A stretch of 40,915 nt of DNA from assembly GCA_016932835.1 (NCBI GenBank), contig JAFGCD010000078.1:1-40915 (forward strand), in the 5' to 3' direction. Made by a program: the position numbers and the translations under genes. This DNA comes from Sedimentisphaerales bacterium (lineage in GTDB: Bacteria > Planctomycetota > Phycisphaerae > Sedimentisphaerales > Anaerobacaceae). The notes under the pieces were generated by a model that worked only from the letters and a program-made list of their open reading frames with translations, was not told the origin of the DNA and ran no database searches. Positions 33,491 to 40,915 of the stretch are shown in pieces; the stretch's first letter is position 1, and each line of letters begins with the position of its first letter.

Positions 33491-35131
33491 TTAGATTTGC
33501 TTGAGGCTTTTGGGCTTGTCTTGTTCTGCGGTCAGCGTTACGGGTATGTCGAGCCAGAATGTCGAACCGACATCGAGTTCGCTTTCGAGGCCTATGTCAC
33601 CTGCGAGCATTGCGGCCAGCTCATTGCTTATTGTCAGTCCGAGTCCGCTGCCGGGCGATTCGCGGGTTATCGAGCCATCGACCTGGCTGAACTTGTCGAA
33701 GATTTTTTCCTTGTCGGCTTCCGCTATTCCGCAGCCCGTATCGCTAACGGCGAATCGGGCGGTTTTGTCGTCGAGCATCCGTGCCTGGATTTCGATTCTT
33801 CCCTTGGCAGAGGTGAACTTGACGGCGTTGCTTAGGAAGTTATAGAGGACCTGCTGCACCTTGCCGACGTCGGTTGTCAGGATTGGGATATTCTGATCGA
33901 CGGTATGCTTGATCTTTATCTTCTTTTTCTGCGTCAACAGTGAGAAGGACGCGACAAGTCCCTCGCAGAGGTTTGCTGCTGAGGTTTTTTCGATGTGGAG
34001 TTCCATTTTTCCGGCCCGGGTTTTTGCGAGGTCGAGCAGGTCGTTGATCATGCTTAGCAGGCGGTTGCCGCTTATTATGATGTTTTCGGCGTACTTCTTG
34101 CCCTTATCTGTTTTAAGGGTTTTCGGTTTGTCTCTGAGCACCTGGGCGAATCCCATAATTGCGTTGAGGGGGGTTCTGAATTCGTGGGAGATGTTTGCGA
34201 GGAATTCGCTTTTGACCTTGTTGGCTTTGAACAGTTCGATATTTCTTTCCGAAAGCTCTATGATTTTTGCGTCGAGCTGCCTGTTTGCTTCGCGGAGCTT
34301 TTCCTGCGCGGCCTGTAGTCCGTCGAGCATGTGGTTGAATGCGGTTGCGAGTTTTTCGTATTCATCGCGCGTTGCGATCGAGCTTCTCGTATCGAGGTTG
34401 CCTTCTGCGACGTTGTTTGCGAGCGCTCTGAGTTGTCGAATGGGGCGCAGTATTACCCTTTGGGTAATCCAGTAGAATGCCACGATTGCGCCTGTGACGC
34501 CTATCAGCCATGAGACTGCAATCCAGATACGATTTAGGACGACGGTTTTGCTTACCTCGCTTTCGACTCCGAGAGAGCGAATGATTACGATTCCGACCGG
34601 CTCATTTAGCGTAAATGCCGCCGCCGAGCCCTCGGCGTTGTGGCATGTTATGCAGCCTGCGGTTGCTCGGAAGATTCTGATGTAGTTGCTTTCAAGTCCT
34701 TTGGTTTTAGCGATTTCGATGTCGTCATCTCTTGTTTCGACGGATTTGAGCATTTTTACAGTGGTTTGCTGTTCGGGGGTCAGATTTTTGAGGGGTTCTT
34801 CGCTGTCTTTCGGGAAACGTATCCACCGTATTTCTGGGTTATTGGGATCGGCGAGGGCGCCTGTTGTATTCAGGGTTGGCAGGGCGGCCTCGGGGGCATC
34901 CTTAAGCTGGAAATGCAATCTGGACAGTATGGTTTCGGCCTTTGCCTTGTTGGTGTCGAGCAATCCTTTTTTGGTGAGTTGGCCCATCCAGATATAGGGC
35001 AGCAGCAGTGCGAGGAATAGGATGAAGATGACCGCTGCTCCGAATGCCAGCCTGCACTTTTCGGCGAGCGAAAGGGGCCAGAGGCGGAGCAATTCGAGAA
35101 GCTTCAACAGTTTGTTCAAATTCAGTCGCAT
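33491..35131 (-). CDS. sensor histidine kinase with c-type-heme DUF3365-like sensor
   Basis: A 546-residue membrane kinase. Transmembrane segments lie at about 29-48 and 201-222. The periplasmic sensor between them resembles DUF3365 and carries CITCH (Cys160, Cys163, His164), a c-type heme-binding motif. A HAMP domain (about 222-275) and a coiled coil lead to HisKA with SHEFRTP (phosphorylated His316), then a HATPase domain with N box NFLSNAVKF, G1 DTGCGI (464-469), F box FDKFSQVD and G2 GSGLGL. No response regulator is adjacent and there is no receiver domain. The signal is probably redox state or a gas, by analogy with heme sensors. It lies between aspS and the S9 peptidase on the same strand. 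Confidence 0.9.
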   Translation of the reverse strand: MRLNLNKLLKLLELLRLWPLSLAEKCRLAFGAAVIFILFLALLLPYIWMGQLTKKGLLDTNKAKAETILSRLHFQLKDAPEAALPTLNTTGALADPNNPEIRWIRFPKDSEEPLKNLTPEQQTTVKMLKSVETRDDDIEIAKTKGLESNYIRIFRATAGCITCHNAEGSAAAFTLNEPVGIVIIRSLGVESEVSKTVVLNRIWIAVSWLIGVTGAIVAFYWITQRVILRPIRQLRALANNVAEGNLDTRSSIATRDEYEKLATAFNHMLDGLQAAQEKLREANRQLDAKIIELSERNIELFKANKVKSEFLANISHEFRTPLNAIMGFAQVLRDKPKTLKTDKGKKYAENIIISGNRLLSMINDLLDLAKTRAGKMELHIEKTSAANLCEGLVASFSLLTQKKKIKIKHTVDQNIPILTTDVGKVQQVLYNFLSNAVKFTSAKGRIEIQARMLDDKTARFAVSDTGCGIAEADKEKIFDKFSQVDGSITRESPGSGLGLTISNELAAMLAGDIGLESELDVGSTFWLDIPVTLTAEQDKPKSLKQI

Positions 35132-35203
35132 AAGCTTTCTGTATGGCGCGTGCCTGCGGGCGTCAGCAGTTGGTTGCGAAGGATCACAATGTTCTGGTCG
35201 GTA

Positions 35204-37018
35204 TCACTTGGAGTCGTCTGTTTTATCTTCGGTAATGTGCGAGTGTTTCTGGACTCTGAGGTTCAGTTCGTCGAGCTGTTTGGGGTCCACTTCGCTGGGT
35301 GCGTCGGTCATGAGGCACTGGCCTCTCTGAGTTTTTGGAAATGCGATGACGTCCCTTATATTTTCTGTTTTGGTAAGGAGCATTACGAGCCTGTCGAGTC
35401 CGAAAGCGATTCCGCCGTGGGGCGGGGCGCCGTACTCAAGGGCTTTAAGGAAGAATCCGAATCTGTCCCGTGCCTGCTGCCTGGATATATTGAGCAGGTC
35501 GAATACTTTTTGCTGGGTTTTGGGATTGTGAATACGAATGCTTCCGCCTCCGATTTCGGAACCGTTTACTACGATGTCGTATGCCTGAGAGCAGATGTTG
35601 GCCGGGTCGGTTTCGAGCTTGTCCATGTCCTGCTCGACGGGCGAGGTGAAGGGGTGATGGAGCGAGTCGTATCGCTTTTCGTCTTCATTCCACTCGAAGA
35701 GAGGGAAGTCCACGACCCAGACGAACTCGAAGGCATCGGGGTTGTAGAGTTTCAAGTCACGGGCGATTCTGCATCGCAGCGGGGCGAGTGCCTTGTTTGC
35801 GACGGCCTCGGAATCTGCGACGAAGAGCAGGAGGTCTCCGTCTTTTGCGTCGAATCTCTGCAGGAGCTGCTGCTGGAGCTCGCCTGTGAAGAACTTGGCG
35901 AGGCCTCCGATGAGGGAGGTTTGTTCGCCTTCAGTTTTCACCTTGAACCATGCCAGGCCCTTTGCGTCGTAATCGGCTGCGAAGTTTGTGAGGGTTTTTT
36001 CGATATCACTTCTGGAGTAGTGGTCTCCTGCTGGTGCGCAGAGGCCCTTGACGACACCGCCGTTTTCGATTGTCGAGGTGAATACCTTGAAGGAGGTCTG
36101 CCAGGCGAGGTCGGAGATGTCTTTGAGCTTCATGTCGAATCGCAGGTCGGGCCTGTCGATTCCGTAGTTGTCCACGGCTTCTTTGTAGGTCATTCGACGC
36201 ATCGGGAGCTGGACGTCGATGCCGAGAATCTCTTTCCAGATTCTCGCCACGAGCTTTTCGTTGACGGTTATGACATCGTCGCTGTCCACGAAGCTCATTT
36301 CGACGTCGATCTGTGTGAACTCTGCCTGCCTGTCTGCTCGCGGGTCTTCATCTCGGAAGCAGCGGACTATCTGGAAGTACTTATCGACGCCGCTTATCAT
36401 TAGTATCTGCTTGAAGAGCTGTGGGGACTGGGGCAGTGCGTAGAAGCTGTTGGGCACCAGCCTGCTTGGGACGAGGAAGTCTCTGGCGCCTTCTGGTGTG
36501 CTCTTGGCGAGCATCGGCGTTTCGATTTCCCAGAAACCGAGTTTGTCGAAATAGTCCCTGACGACAGAGGTGACGTTGTGTCGGACCCTGAGCCTGTTCT
36601 GCATATCGGGCCTTCGCAGGTCGATGTATCGGTTTGTCAGGCGGAGTTCTTCGCCGGTTTTCTCTGCGCCATCCAGTTCGAAGGGGGGGGTCTTTGCGAC
36701 GTTGAGGATGTCGAGCCTCTGGACGGCGACTTCGATCTGGCCTGTAGGCAGTTTTGGGTTTTCCATTCCTTCGGACCTGGGCTGGACGACGCCTTCGGCG
36801 GCGATGACCCATTCGCAGCGTGCGGTGCGTGCGAGCTTGTGCGCTTCAGGCCGGGTATCGGGGTTGAAGACGAGTTGGGTGATACCCTGTCGGTCGCGCA
36901 GGTCTATGAATACGAGGTTGCCGTGGTCGCGATAGGAGTGCACCCATCCTTCTACTACGACCTTCTTGTCAGCATCTTCGGCCCGGAGCTGGCCGCAATT
37001 ATGTGTTCGTTTCAGCAT
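35204..37018 (-). CDS. aspS: aspartyl-tRNA synthetase
   Basis: A 604-residue class II synthetase of bacterial length. The N-terminal OB-fold anticodon domain shows VVVEGWVHSYRDHGNLVFIDLRD. Motif 2 contains FRDEDPRADRQAEFTQID and motif 3 GIAFGLDRLVMLL. The bacterial GAD insertion domain lies between, at about 280-430. It charges tRNA(Asp); whether it is discriminating or also makes Asp-tRNA(Asn) cannot be read directly. It lies just downstream of the restriction-modification pair on the same strand, with a 103-base gap that could contain a weak promoter (TTGAAT, 15 bases, TATTCT on the minus strand). Confidence 0.96.
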   Translation of the reverse strand: MLKRTHNCGQLRAEDADKKVVVEGWVHSYRDHGNLVFIDLRDRQGITQLVFNPDTRPEAHKLARTARCEWVIAAEGVVQPRSEGMENPKLPTGQIEVAVQRLDILNVAKTPPFELDGAEKTGEELRLTNRYIDLRRPDMQNRLRVRHNVTSVVRDYFDKLGFWEIETPMLAKSTPEGARDFLVPSRLVPNSFYALPQSPQLFKQILMISGVDKYFQIVRCFRDEDPRADRQAEFTQIDVEMSFVDSDDVITVNEKLVARIWKEILGIDVQLPMRRMTYKEAVDNYGIDRPDLRFDMKLKDISDLAWQTSFKVFTSTIENGGVVKGLCAPAGDHYSRSDIEKTLTNFAADYDAKGLAWFKVKTEGEQTSLIGGLAKFFTGELQQQLLQRFDAKDGDLLLFVADSEAVANKALAPLRCRIARDLKLYNPDAFEFVWVVDFPLFEWNEDEKRYDSLHHPFTSPVEQDMDKLETDPANICSQAYDIVVNGSEIGGGSIRIHNPKTQQKVFDLLNISRQQARDRFGFFLKALEYGAPPHGGIAFGLDRLVMLLTKTENIRDVIAFPKTQRGQCLMTDAPSEVDPKQLDELNLRVQKHSHITEDKTDDSK

Positions 37019-37121
37019 TACAGAAGTCCAAAAAACAAATTAAGGAATAGTCATTCGACCTGAGAATACCCATTTCTCCCAGCATTCAACGGCAAAGATT
37101 CCTCTTTCGGTTAGCGTTCTG

Positions 37122-37709
37122 TTAATCTACGATTCGACCATAGTCCACAACAAGTCCATTTTTTGTCTTTTCATAAAACACTACCTGGACAAGTATCGTT
37201 TCCGACAATCCGGCTTTGACTCGATAAGTCGTTGGTTTGATTGATACAGGGGTCTCGCCTATGAATCCATCAGCACCAACAGCCTCTTCGGCCGGTTCGG
37301 CAAGCCTATATGTTTGATTTTTAAGTTCAGCGCCTTTTTTCAGAATGGCTTCCTGGAATCTGAGGCCCATATAGGTCTTGACGATGACGAGGTCTCTAAT
37401 CCATTGCTCGATTATTTCTTCATCAATTTTCGCTATTGCTTCACGGAGGTTTTTCACCATCTGCAGCACCTTCTCAGTGGCAGCCTTTATCGCATCCGGC
37501 TTTTCCCGTTGATACCACCGCTCCCAATCGTGGAGGGTCTTTCCGGTAAAATGCTGAATCAGTTCGCTCATCTGTCCTACGACTCTTGGCCTTGTCCCCT
37601 GTGCATTCTGGTTTGCGAGATTCAGCAATTGTGTTGTGTACTTCGGGAATTCAGGCGCCTGGATGTCCAGGTAAGCTCTGATCTCCTCGTTTGTGAGTCT
37701 GACTTTCAT
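37122..37709 (-). CDS. MjaI-family type II restriction endonuclease (predicted CTAG-specific)
   Basis: A 195-residue protein matching my memory of the RE_MjaI family, notably FPKYTTQLLNLANQNAQGTRPRVVGQMSELI near the N-terminus. The family prototype, MjaI, cuts CTAG. A basic, charged C-terminal half includes YMGLRFQEAILKKGA and VSIKPTTYRVKAGL. A strong CAGGAGG lies five bases before the ATG. The ATG overlaps the methyltransferase TGA (ATGA), so the pair is translationally coupled with the methyltransferase first, which protects DNA before cutting can begin. Recognition of CTAG is inferred from the family and fits the absence of CTAG noted in the window. Confidence 0.8.
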   Translation of the reverse strand: MKVRLTNEEIRAYLDIQAPEFPKYTTQLLNLANQNAQGTRPRVVGQMSELIQHFTGKTLHDWERWYQREKPDAIKAATEKVLQMVKNLREAIAKIDEEIIEQWIRDLVIVKTYMGLRFQEAILKKGAELKNQTYRLAEPAEEAVGADGFIGETPVSIKPTTYRVKAGLSETILVQVVFYEKTKNGLVVDYGRIVD

Positions 37710-38998
37710 CGAACCTCCTGGGGAGACAGAGACAGGAATCTATCCTTCATTCTGTATTTCGATACTGTATCGACCCCGACCAAGCCAGTCTTGATTAGAT
37801 GGGCATTAACATGTGTTTTGTTTTGTAAATATGCGTACGCCAGAAGAAGTCCGTCCGGGCCGTGTTTTGTGTGGTCAAACCTTAGAGAGAGTCTCTGTCC
37901 TCTGGTCAGGTTTTTAAGAAATTCGACGGCTTCAGGGTCATTTTCTCCATCAGGTTCTATACCGATCAGTCTTACTCTGGCTCCGCTATCCAGAAGCAGT
38001 TGTGAGGGTGAGAATACTTCTTTGATAGCGTATGAAGGCTCTTTGTTTGTCTGTCCGGCGTCGATTCTGGAGCCGAATCTGAGGGTTTTGGGATCGATCT
38101 TTCGGTCAAATGAGACGGGGTCTTCGAAACGATACGGCAGATTATCGATCTCCTGCTGGAAATCGGCGGATAGAAGCTCTTGCCTTACAACTTGGACATT
38201 ATGCTTTGCGTTGAAGAGACCGGCTGTCTGCGCGATTCTTCGGTCTATCGTCGTAACGAATTCGCTGTTTATCTCATAGCCAACAGAGTTTCTTGCGAGT
38301 TTCGAAGCAACGACGGAAGTTGTTCCGCTTCCGAGAAAAGGATCGAGAACGGTTTCTCCGACAAAGCTGAACATCTTAATCAGCCTTGAAGGGAGTTCTT
38401 CAGGGAAGGGTGCTATGTGGTCATCCTGTCTGGCACCGCTGAAGTTCCAGTGCCCATAGAAGTACTGGTTCCACTCTTCTTTGGAGAGCCTGGACTGTTC
38501 TTTTGTTTTTTTTGAGACTGCAGGTGCTTTTCCGAGCTTTTTGAATATCAGGATGAACTCGTAGTCTATTTTTATGATTCCATTTCGCGGATATGGGAAG
38601 GAACCCATTATTGCGGCCCCGCCTGTTGTGTTGCAGGTTGTGACCTTCTGCCAGATAATCGCCCCCATGTAGTCGAAGCCGACGGTTTCGCAGAATCTGA
38701 TTATCTCCGTTCGGATGGGGATGATTTTATACCGCCCGTAATAAACCGACCGGGCGAACTGGTCGCCTATGTTTACGCAGAGCTTGCAGCCCTTGTGGAG
38801 GACTCTATGGCATTGATTCCAAACCAGATTGAGGTTGTTTATGTAATCCTGGTAGGTGTCGTTGTATCCGATCTGCTGTTTCGGTCCATAGTCTTTGAGT
38901 TGCCAATAAGGGGGCGAAGTGACGACCAGATGGACGGATTCGTCGTCCAGGAGGTCCATTTTTCTCGAGTCACCGATTATGATTTTGTGGCTGCCCAT
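37706..38998 (-). CDS. DNA (cytosine-N4) methyltransferase with C-terminal SNase-like domain
   Basis: A 430-residue protein. Motif IV TSPPYW (27-32) precedes motif I DPFLGSGTT (219-227), the beta-class order of N4-cytosine and some N6-adenine methyltransferases; SPPY favours N4-C, as in known CTAG systems. The normal enzyme would end near residue 270. Residues about 328-428 resemble a staphylococcal-nuclease (thermonuclease) fold: VRLIGIE, EAVEFLKNLTRGQ, GLLLAYAYL and VNAHLIKTGL. The counterpart of SNase Arg35 (Arg343) is kept, but Arg87 is replaced by Leu384, so nuclease activity is unlikely and a DNA-binding role is more likely. It overlaps the endonuclease gene by four bases. Confidence 0.82.
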   Translation of the reverse strand: MGSHKIIIGDSRKMDLLDDESVHLVVTSPPYWQLKDYGPKQQIGYNDTYQDYINNLNLVWNQCHRVLHKGCKLCVNIGDQFARSVYYGRYKIIPIRTEIIRFCETVGFDYMGAIIWQKVTTCNTTGGAAIMGSFPYPRNGIIKIDYEFILIFKKLGKAPAVSKKTKEQSRLSKEEWNQYFYGHWNFSGARQDDHIAPFPEELPSRLIKMFSFVGETVLDPFLGSGTTSVVASKLARNSVGYEINSEFVTTIDRRIAQTAGLFNAKHNVQVVRQELLSADFQQEIDNLPYRFEDPVSFDRKIDPKTLRFGSRIDAGQTNKEPSYAIKEVFSPSQLLLDSGARVRLIGIEPDGENDPEAVEFLKNLTRGQRLSLRFDHTKHGPDGLLLAYAYLQNKTHVNAHLIKTGLVGVDTVSKYRMKDRFLSLSPQEVR

Positions 38999-39056
38999 AT
39001 CCAGACCGGCATTGCAGGGGTATCATCGGGTTTTCACCAGGCAGGCAGGATAACCG

Positions 39057-39084
39057 AAAACGGTGTCTCCGTCAAGCAGAGACC
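39057..39084 (-). terminator. possible terminator after the VCBS gene
   Basis: On the minus strand GTCTC/GAGAC (39079-39083, 39065-39069) with a bulged extension, followed by CCGTTTTC. It is short and only weakly T-tailed. Confidence 0.3.
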
Positions 39085-39088
39085 GGGT

Positions 39089-40240
39089 TTATTTGAGCAG
39101 ATTGGCGAGATAGACGTGTTCGCTGCCGTTCCAGGGCTTCGAGCAGATGTCGATATCTCCGTCGCCGTCCACGTCTGCGGCCTTTGCTTCGTGGCATCTT
39201 TTTCCGGTCAGTATTTCATGCTGAATCCATCGAGCGGCGTTGCCTTCTGCGTTTTCCCAGATGAACCACCTGTGCGGGGGTTTTGGGGTCAGGGGTCCTC
39301 CGCCGGAGAATATGTCGAGGTCGCCGTCATTGTCGAAGTCGGCGACTGCGAGGGAGTGGAAATCCTGTCCTGATTTGTCTGCGATGATGTGTCTGGCCCA
39401 AGTTAGGCCCTTAGAGTCGATATTCTCATGCCAAGCGAGCCTTCCGCTGAGGTAATCACCTTCGGTCTGGACGATGTCATTATCTCCGTCTTTATCGAGG
39501 TCGGTAATCCATGATTTGGTCATTAGGGGCCATTTGGCGTCGGGCTGGCCGAAGTCGATGTTGTTGTGCGGGGTCCATTTCGTTCCTTTGCCGTCGGCGT
39601 TTTCGAACCATACATTCGTTCGGACGACGTCGTTGTCGCCGTCGCCGTCGATATCGCCGACTCCTGCGGGGTCGATTGCTCCGTGTACGGAGTCGCCGAT
39701 TTTGTGTTCTTTCCACTTGGCGGTCGGGTCGGGAGGTATCTTGTACCAGAAGAGGGCGCTTTTGTCGCTCATTGCGACGAGATCGAGTTTTTTGTCGCCG
39801 TCGATGTCCGCGGCGACGTTGTCATGGCAGCGGCCGGTCACGCCGTTGGGATATTTGACAAACTGCTGCAGGCGTGGTTTGCCTGTGTTTCTATACCAGG
39901 CGCCGCCTGAGACCTGGTCTATCCAGCCGTCGTGGTCAATATCGAACGCTGTTCCGCCGACGTCGGTAGGGGCTTCTCTGCCGAGCAGATGCCGCGTCCA
40001 GTTGTCGGGGCTTTCGTACTCGAACCACCATATATCTCCGCCATTGCAGCCTGCGACCCAGTCAAGGTCGCCGTCTTTATCGACATCGACGAGTGAGGTC
40101 TGGCCCATCTGGTTTCCGATTTCGGCGATTTTGTGGTATTCGAACTTCGGGAATTCACCTGCGGCCCTGCCGGAGAGCAGGCACACGCCGACAACAACAA
40201 GACAGATGTGCAATTTGCCCAGATAAGCACGGGAAGACAT
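39089..40240 (-). CDS. exported FG-GAP/VCBS repeat protein
   Basis: A 383-residue protein with a signal peptide (about 1-28). The rest is a beta-propeller built of FG-GAP/VCBS repeats, each with a calcium-loop such as DVDKDGDLDWV, DIDHDGWIDQV, DIDGDKKLDLV, DIDGDGDNDVV, DLDKDGDNDIV, DFDNDGDLDIF and DVDGDGDIDIC, seven in all. This number fits one seven-bladed propeller. Such proteins are secreted or surface-bound and very common in Planctomycetota; the ligand is unknown. AAGGAG lies seven bases before the ATG. Confidence 0.92.
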   Translation of the reverse strand: MSSRAYLGKLHICLVVVGVCLLSGRAAGEFPKFEYHKIAEIGNQMGQTSLVDVDKDGDLDWVAGCNGGDIWWFEYESPDNWTRHLLGREAPTDVGGTAFDIDHDGWIDQVSGGAWYRNTGKPRLQQFVKYPNGVTGRCHDNVAADIDGDKKLDLVAMSDKSALFWYKIPPDPTAKWKEHKIGDSVHGAIDPAGVGDIDGDGDNDVVRTNVWFENADGKGTKWTPHNNIDFGQPDAKWPLMTKSWITDLDKDGDNDIVQTEGDYLSGRLAWHENIDSKGLTWARHIIADKSGQDFHSLAVADFDNDGDLDIFSGGGPLTPKPPHRWFIWENAEGNAARWIQHEILTGKRCHEAKAADVDGDGDIDICSKPWNGSEHVYLANLLK

Positions 40241-40297
40241 AGCGGACTCCTTGATCTTGATTTTTCTGCTTCCGGCGGCGAGGTTGGTCTGCGTCGG

Positions 40298-40798
40298 CTA
40301 TCTTACGAAGTATCCCGAGACTCTCCAGTTGCCGTCTTTATCCAGCATGGGCGTAATGGTTTCAATGACCACGGACTCTTTTTCGAAGCCGGCCTGGTAC
40401 TGGATAATTACATACTCTCCGTCCGGGGCGCCCGGGATTGAAGTGGCGAACTTTTTGGTTCTCAGTTTTCTGGAAACGTTTTTTCCCAGGGGCGTTCTGG
40501 TCTTGCTCAATGAGGCCAACCAGGCTTCCTTTGGCACGGCTGTCTTGAAGTAGCCGGCAGCCTGGTCCCAACTGTCGGCGTATTTGCCGGCATCGATGAG
40601 TGCGAGCCATTGCTCGGCGGCGGCGAGGGCTTTCTCGACGGCCTGGGGGTCGGTTTCGATCTGTGGTGCGGGCTGCTGCTGTTTTACCGATGGTTCGTTG
40701 GGCTGAGCATCCGGTACGGCTTTGTCATTTTTGCAGCCAATGAGGGCGATTATTGATATTGTCAGACTCGCTACAGTCAGGAGATTCGCTTTGCTCAT
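40298..40798 (-). CDS. DUF4019 domain lipoprotein
   Basis: A 166-residue protein from ATG 40798, chosen because GAAGGAA precedes it and because the signal peptide starts there (SKANLLTVASLTISIIALIGC). Cys21 in LIGC is a good lipobox. After a Pro/Gln-rich linker, residues about 50-165 match DUF4019: AAEQWLALIDAGKYADSWDQAAGYFKTAV, then a beta-rich C-terminus with EYVIIQYQAGFE and NWRVSGYFVR. The function is unknown. A longer in-frame extension of 16 residues is not supported. It is followed by the VCBS gene after 57 bases on the same strand. Confidence 0.85.
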   Translation of the reverse strand: MSKANLLTVASLTISIIALIGCKNDKAVPDAQPNEPSVKQQQPAPQIETDPQAVEKALAAAEQWLALIDAGKYADSWDQAAGYFKTAVPKEAWLASLSKTRTPLGKNVSRKLRTKKFATSIPGAPDGEYVIIQYQAGFEKESVVIETITPMLDKDGNWRVSGYFVR

Positions 40799-40915
40799 TT
40801 CATGTTCCTTCGAGATATGAGACGGTTTGTTTCTCTGGTTTTTCACAGAGGTTCAGCAATTCTCGGTTGTATATGTCGGATACTCAATTATGGCTTTTCT
40901 TTCAGTCAATTGAAA

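Noticed and set aside
38168-38176. AGAAGCTCTT inside the methyltransferase gene.
   Set aside because: Lies in conserved coding sequence without the second arm, so it is probably a chance match to the palindrome family.

Overview
The window looks like chromosomal DNA of a Planctomycetota bacterium, most likely class Phycisphaerae. This is inferred from gene content and protein style, not from a database search. The evidence is a dnaA without dnaN beside it, exported DUF1080, FG-GAP/VCBS and GH5 proteins, an RHS fragment, a Dxs with GDAS in place of GDGA, McsA/McsB next to DnaK, scattered housekeeping genes and weak or absent Shine-Dalgarno sequences before many starts. No rRNA, tRNA, CRISPR array or complete insertion sequence was found.

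Layout. 1-307 is the 3' part of an RHS gene cut by the window edge and lacking its N-terminal part. 403-3795 (+) carries an exported GH5-type glycosidase, a DUF1080 lipoprotein and a parvulin isomerase. 3796-4464 is a long spacer holding a probable structured RNA with a strong terminator, then the nrdR promoter. 4465-5646 (+) is nrdR plus an ATP-cone protein. miaA (-) and ispA (+) are divergent. 7644-8589 is another long spacer with a MITE-like inverted-repeat element, a possible small gene and a terminator. dxs-nadK (+) follows, then an exported TPR protein and a DinG-type helicase whose stop overlaps the stop of dnaA (-). Upstream of dnaA (17148-17500) is a cluster of DnaA-box-like sites, a candidate oriC.

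17501-21225 (-) is an lptB-def-fmt-rsmB operon behind a good sigma-70 promoter. 21602-26049 (+) holds a metallophosphoesterase, yidC and mnmE. 26151-30063 (-) is mcsA-mcsB-dnaK, a protein-quality-control cluster. Then come a PTPS/QueD-family gene, coaD with a clear promoter, an S9 peptidase, a c-heme-type sensor histidine kinase and aspS, all (-). 37122-38998 (-) is a restriction-modification pair of the MjaI (CTAG) type, overlapping by ATGA. Its methyltransferase carries an extra C-terminal staphylococcal-nuclease-like domain. The window ends with a VCBS repeat protein and a DUF4019 lipoprotein.

Most notable points: (1) the CTAG-type restriction-modification pair with a methyltransferase-SNase-like fusion, together with no CTAG tetranucleotide found by eye anywhere in the window; (2) a structured, pseudoknot-capable transcript at about 3920-4174; (3) a palindromic repeat family (TAAGAGC...GCTCTTA) at gene 3' ends, including a 184-bp MITE-like copy. 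All assignments come from reading the sequence and remembered family knowledge; no alignment or folding software was run.
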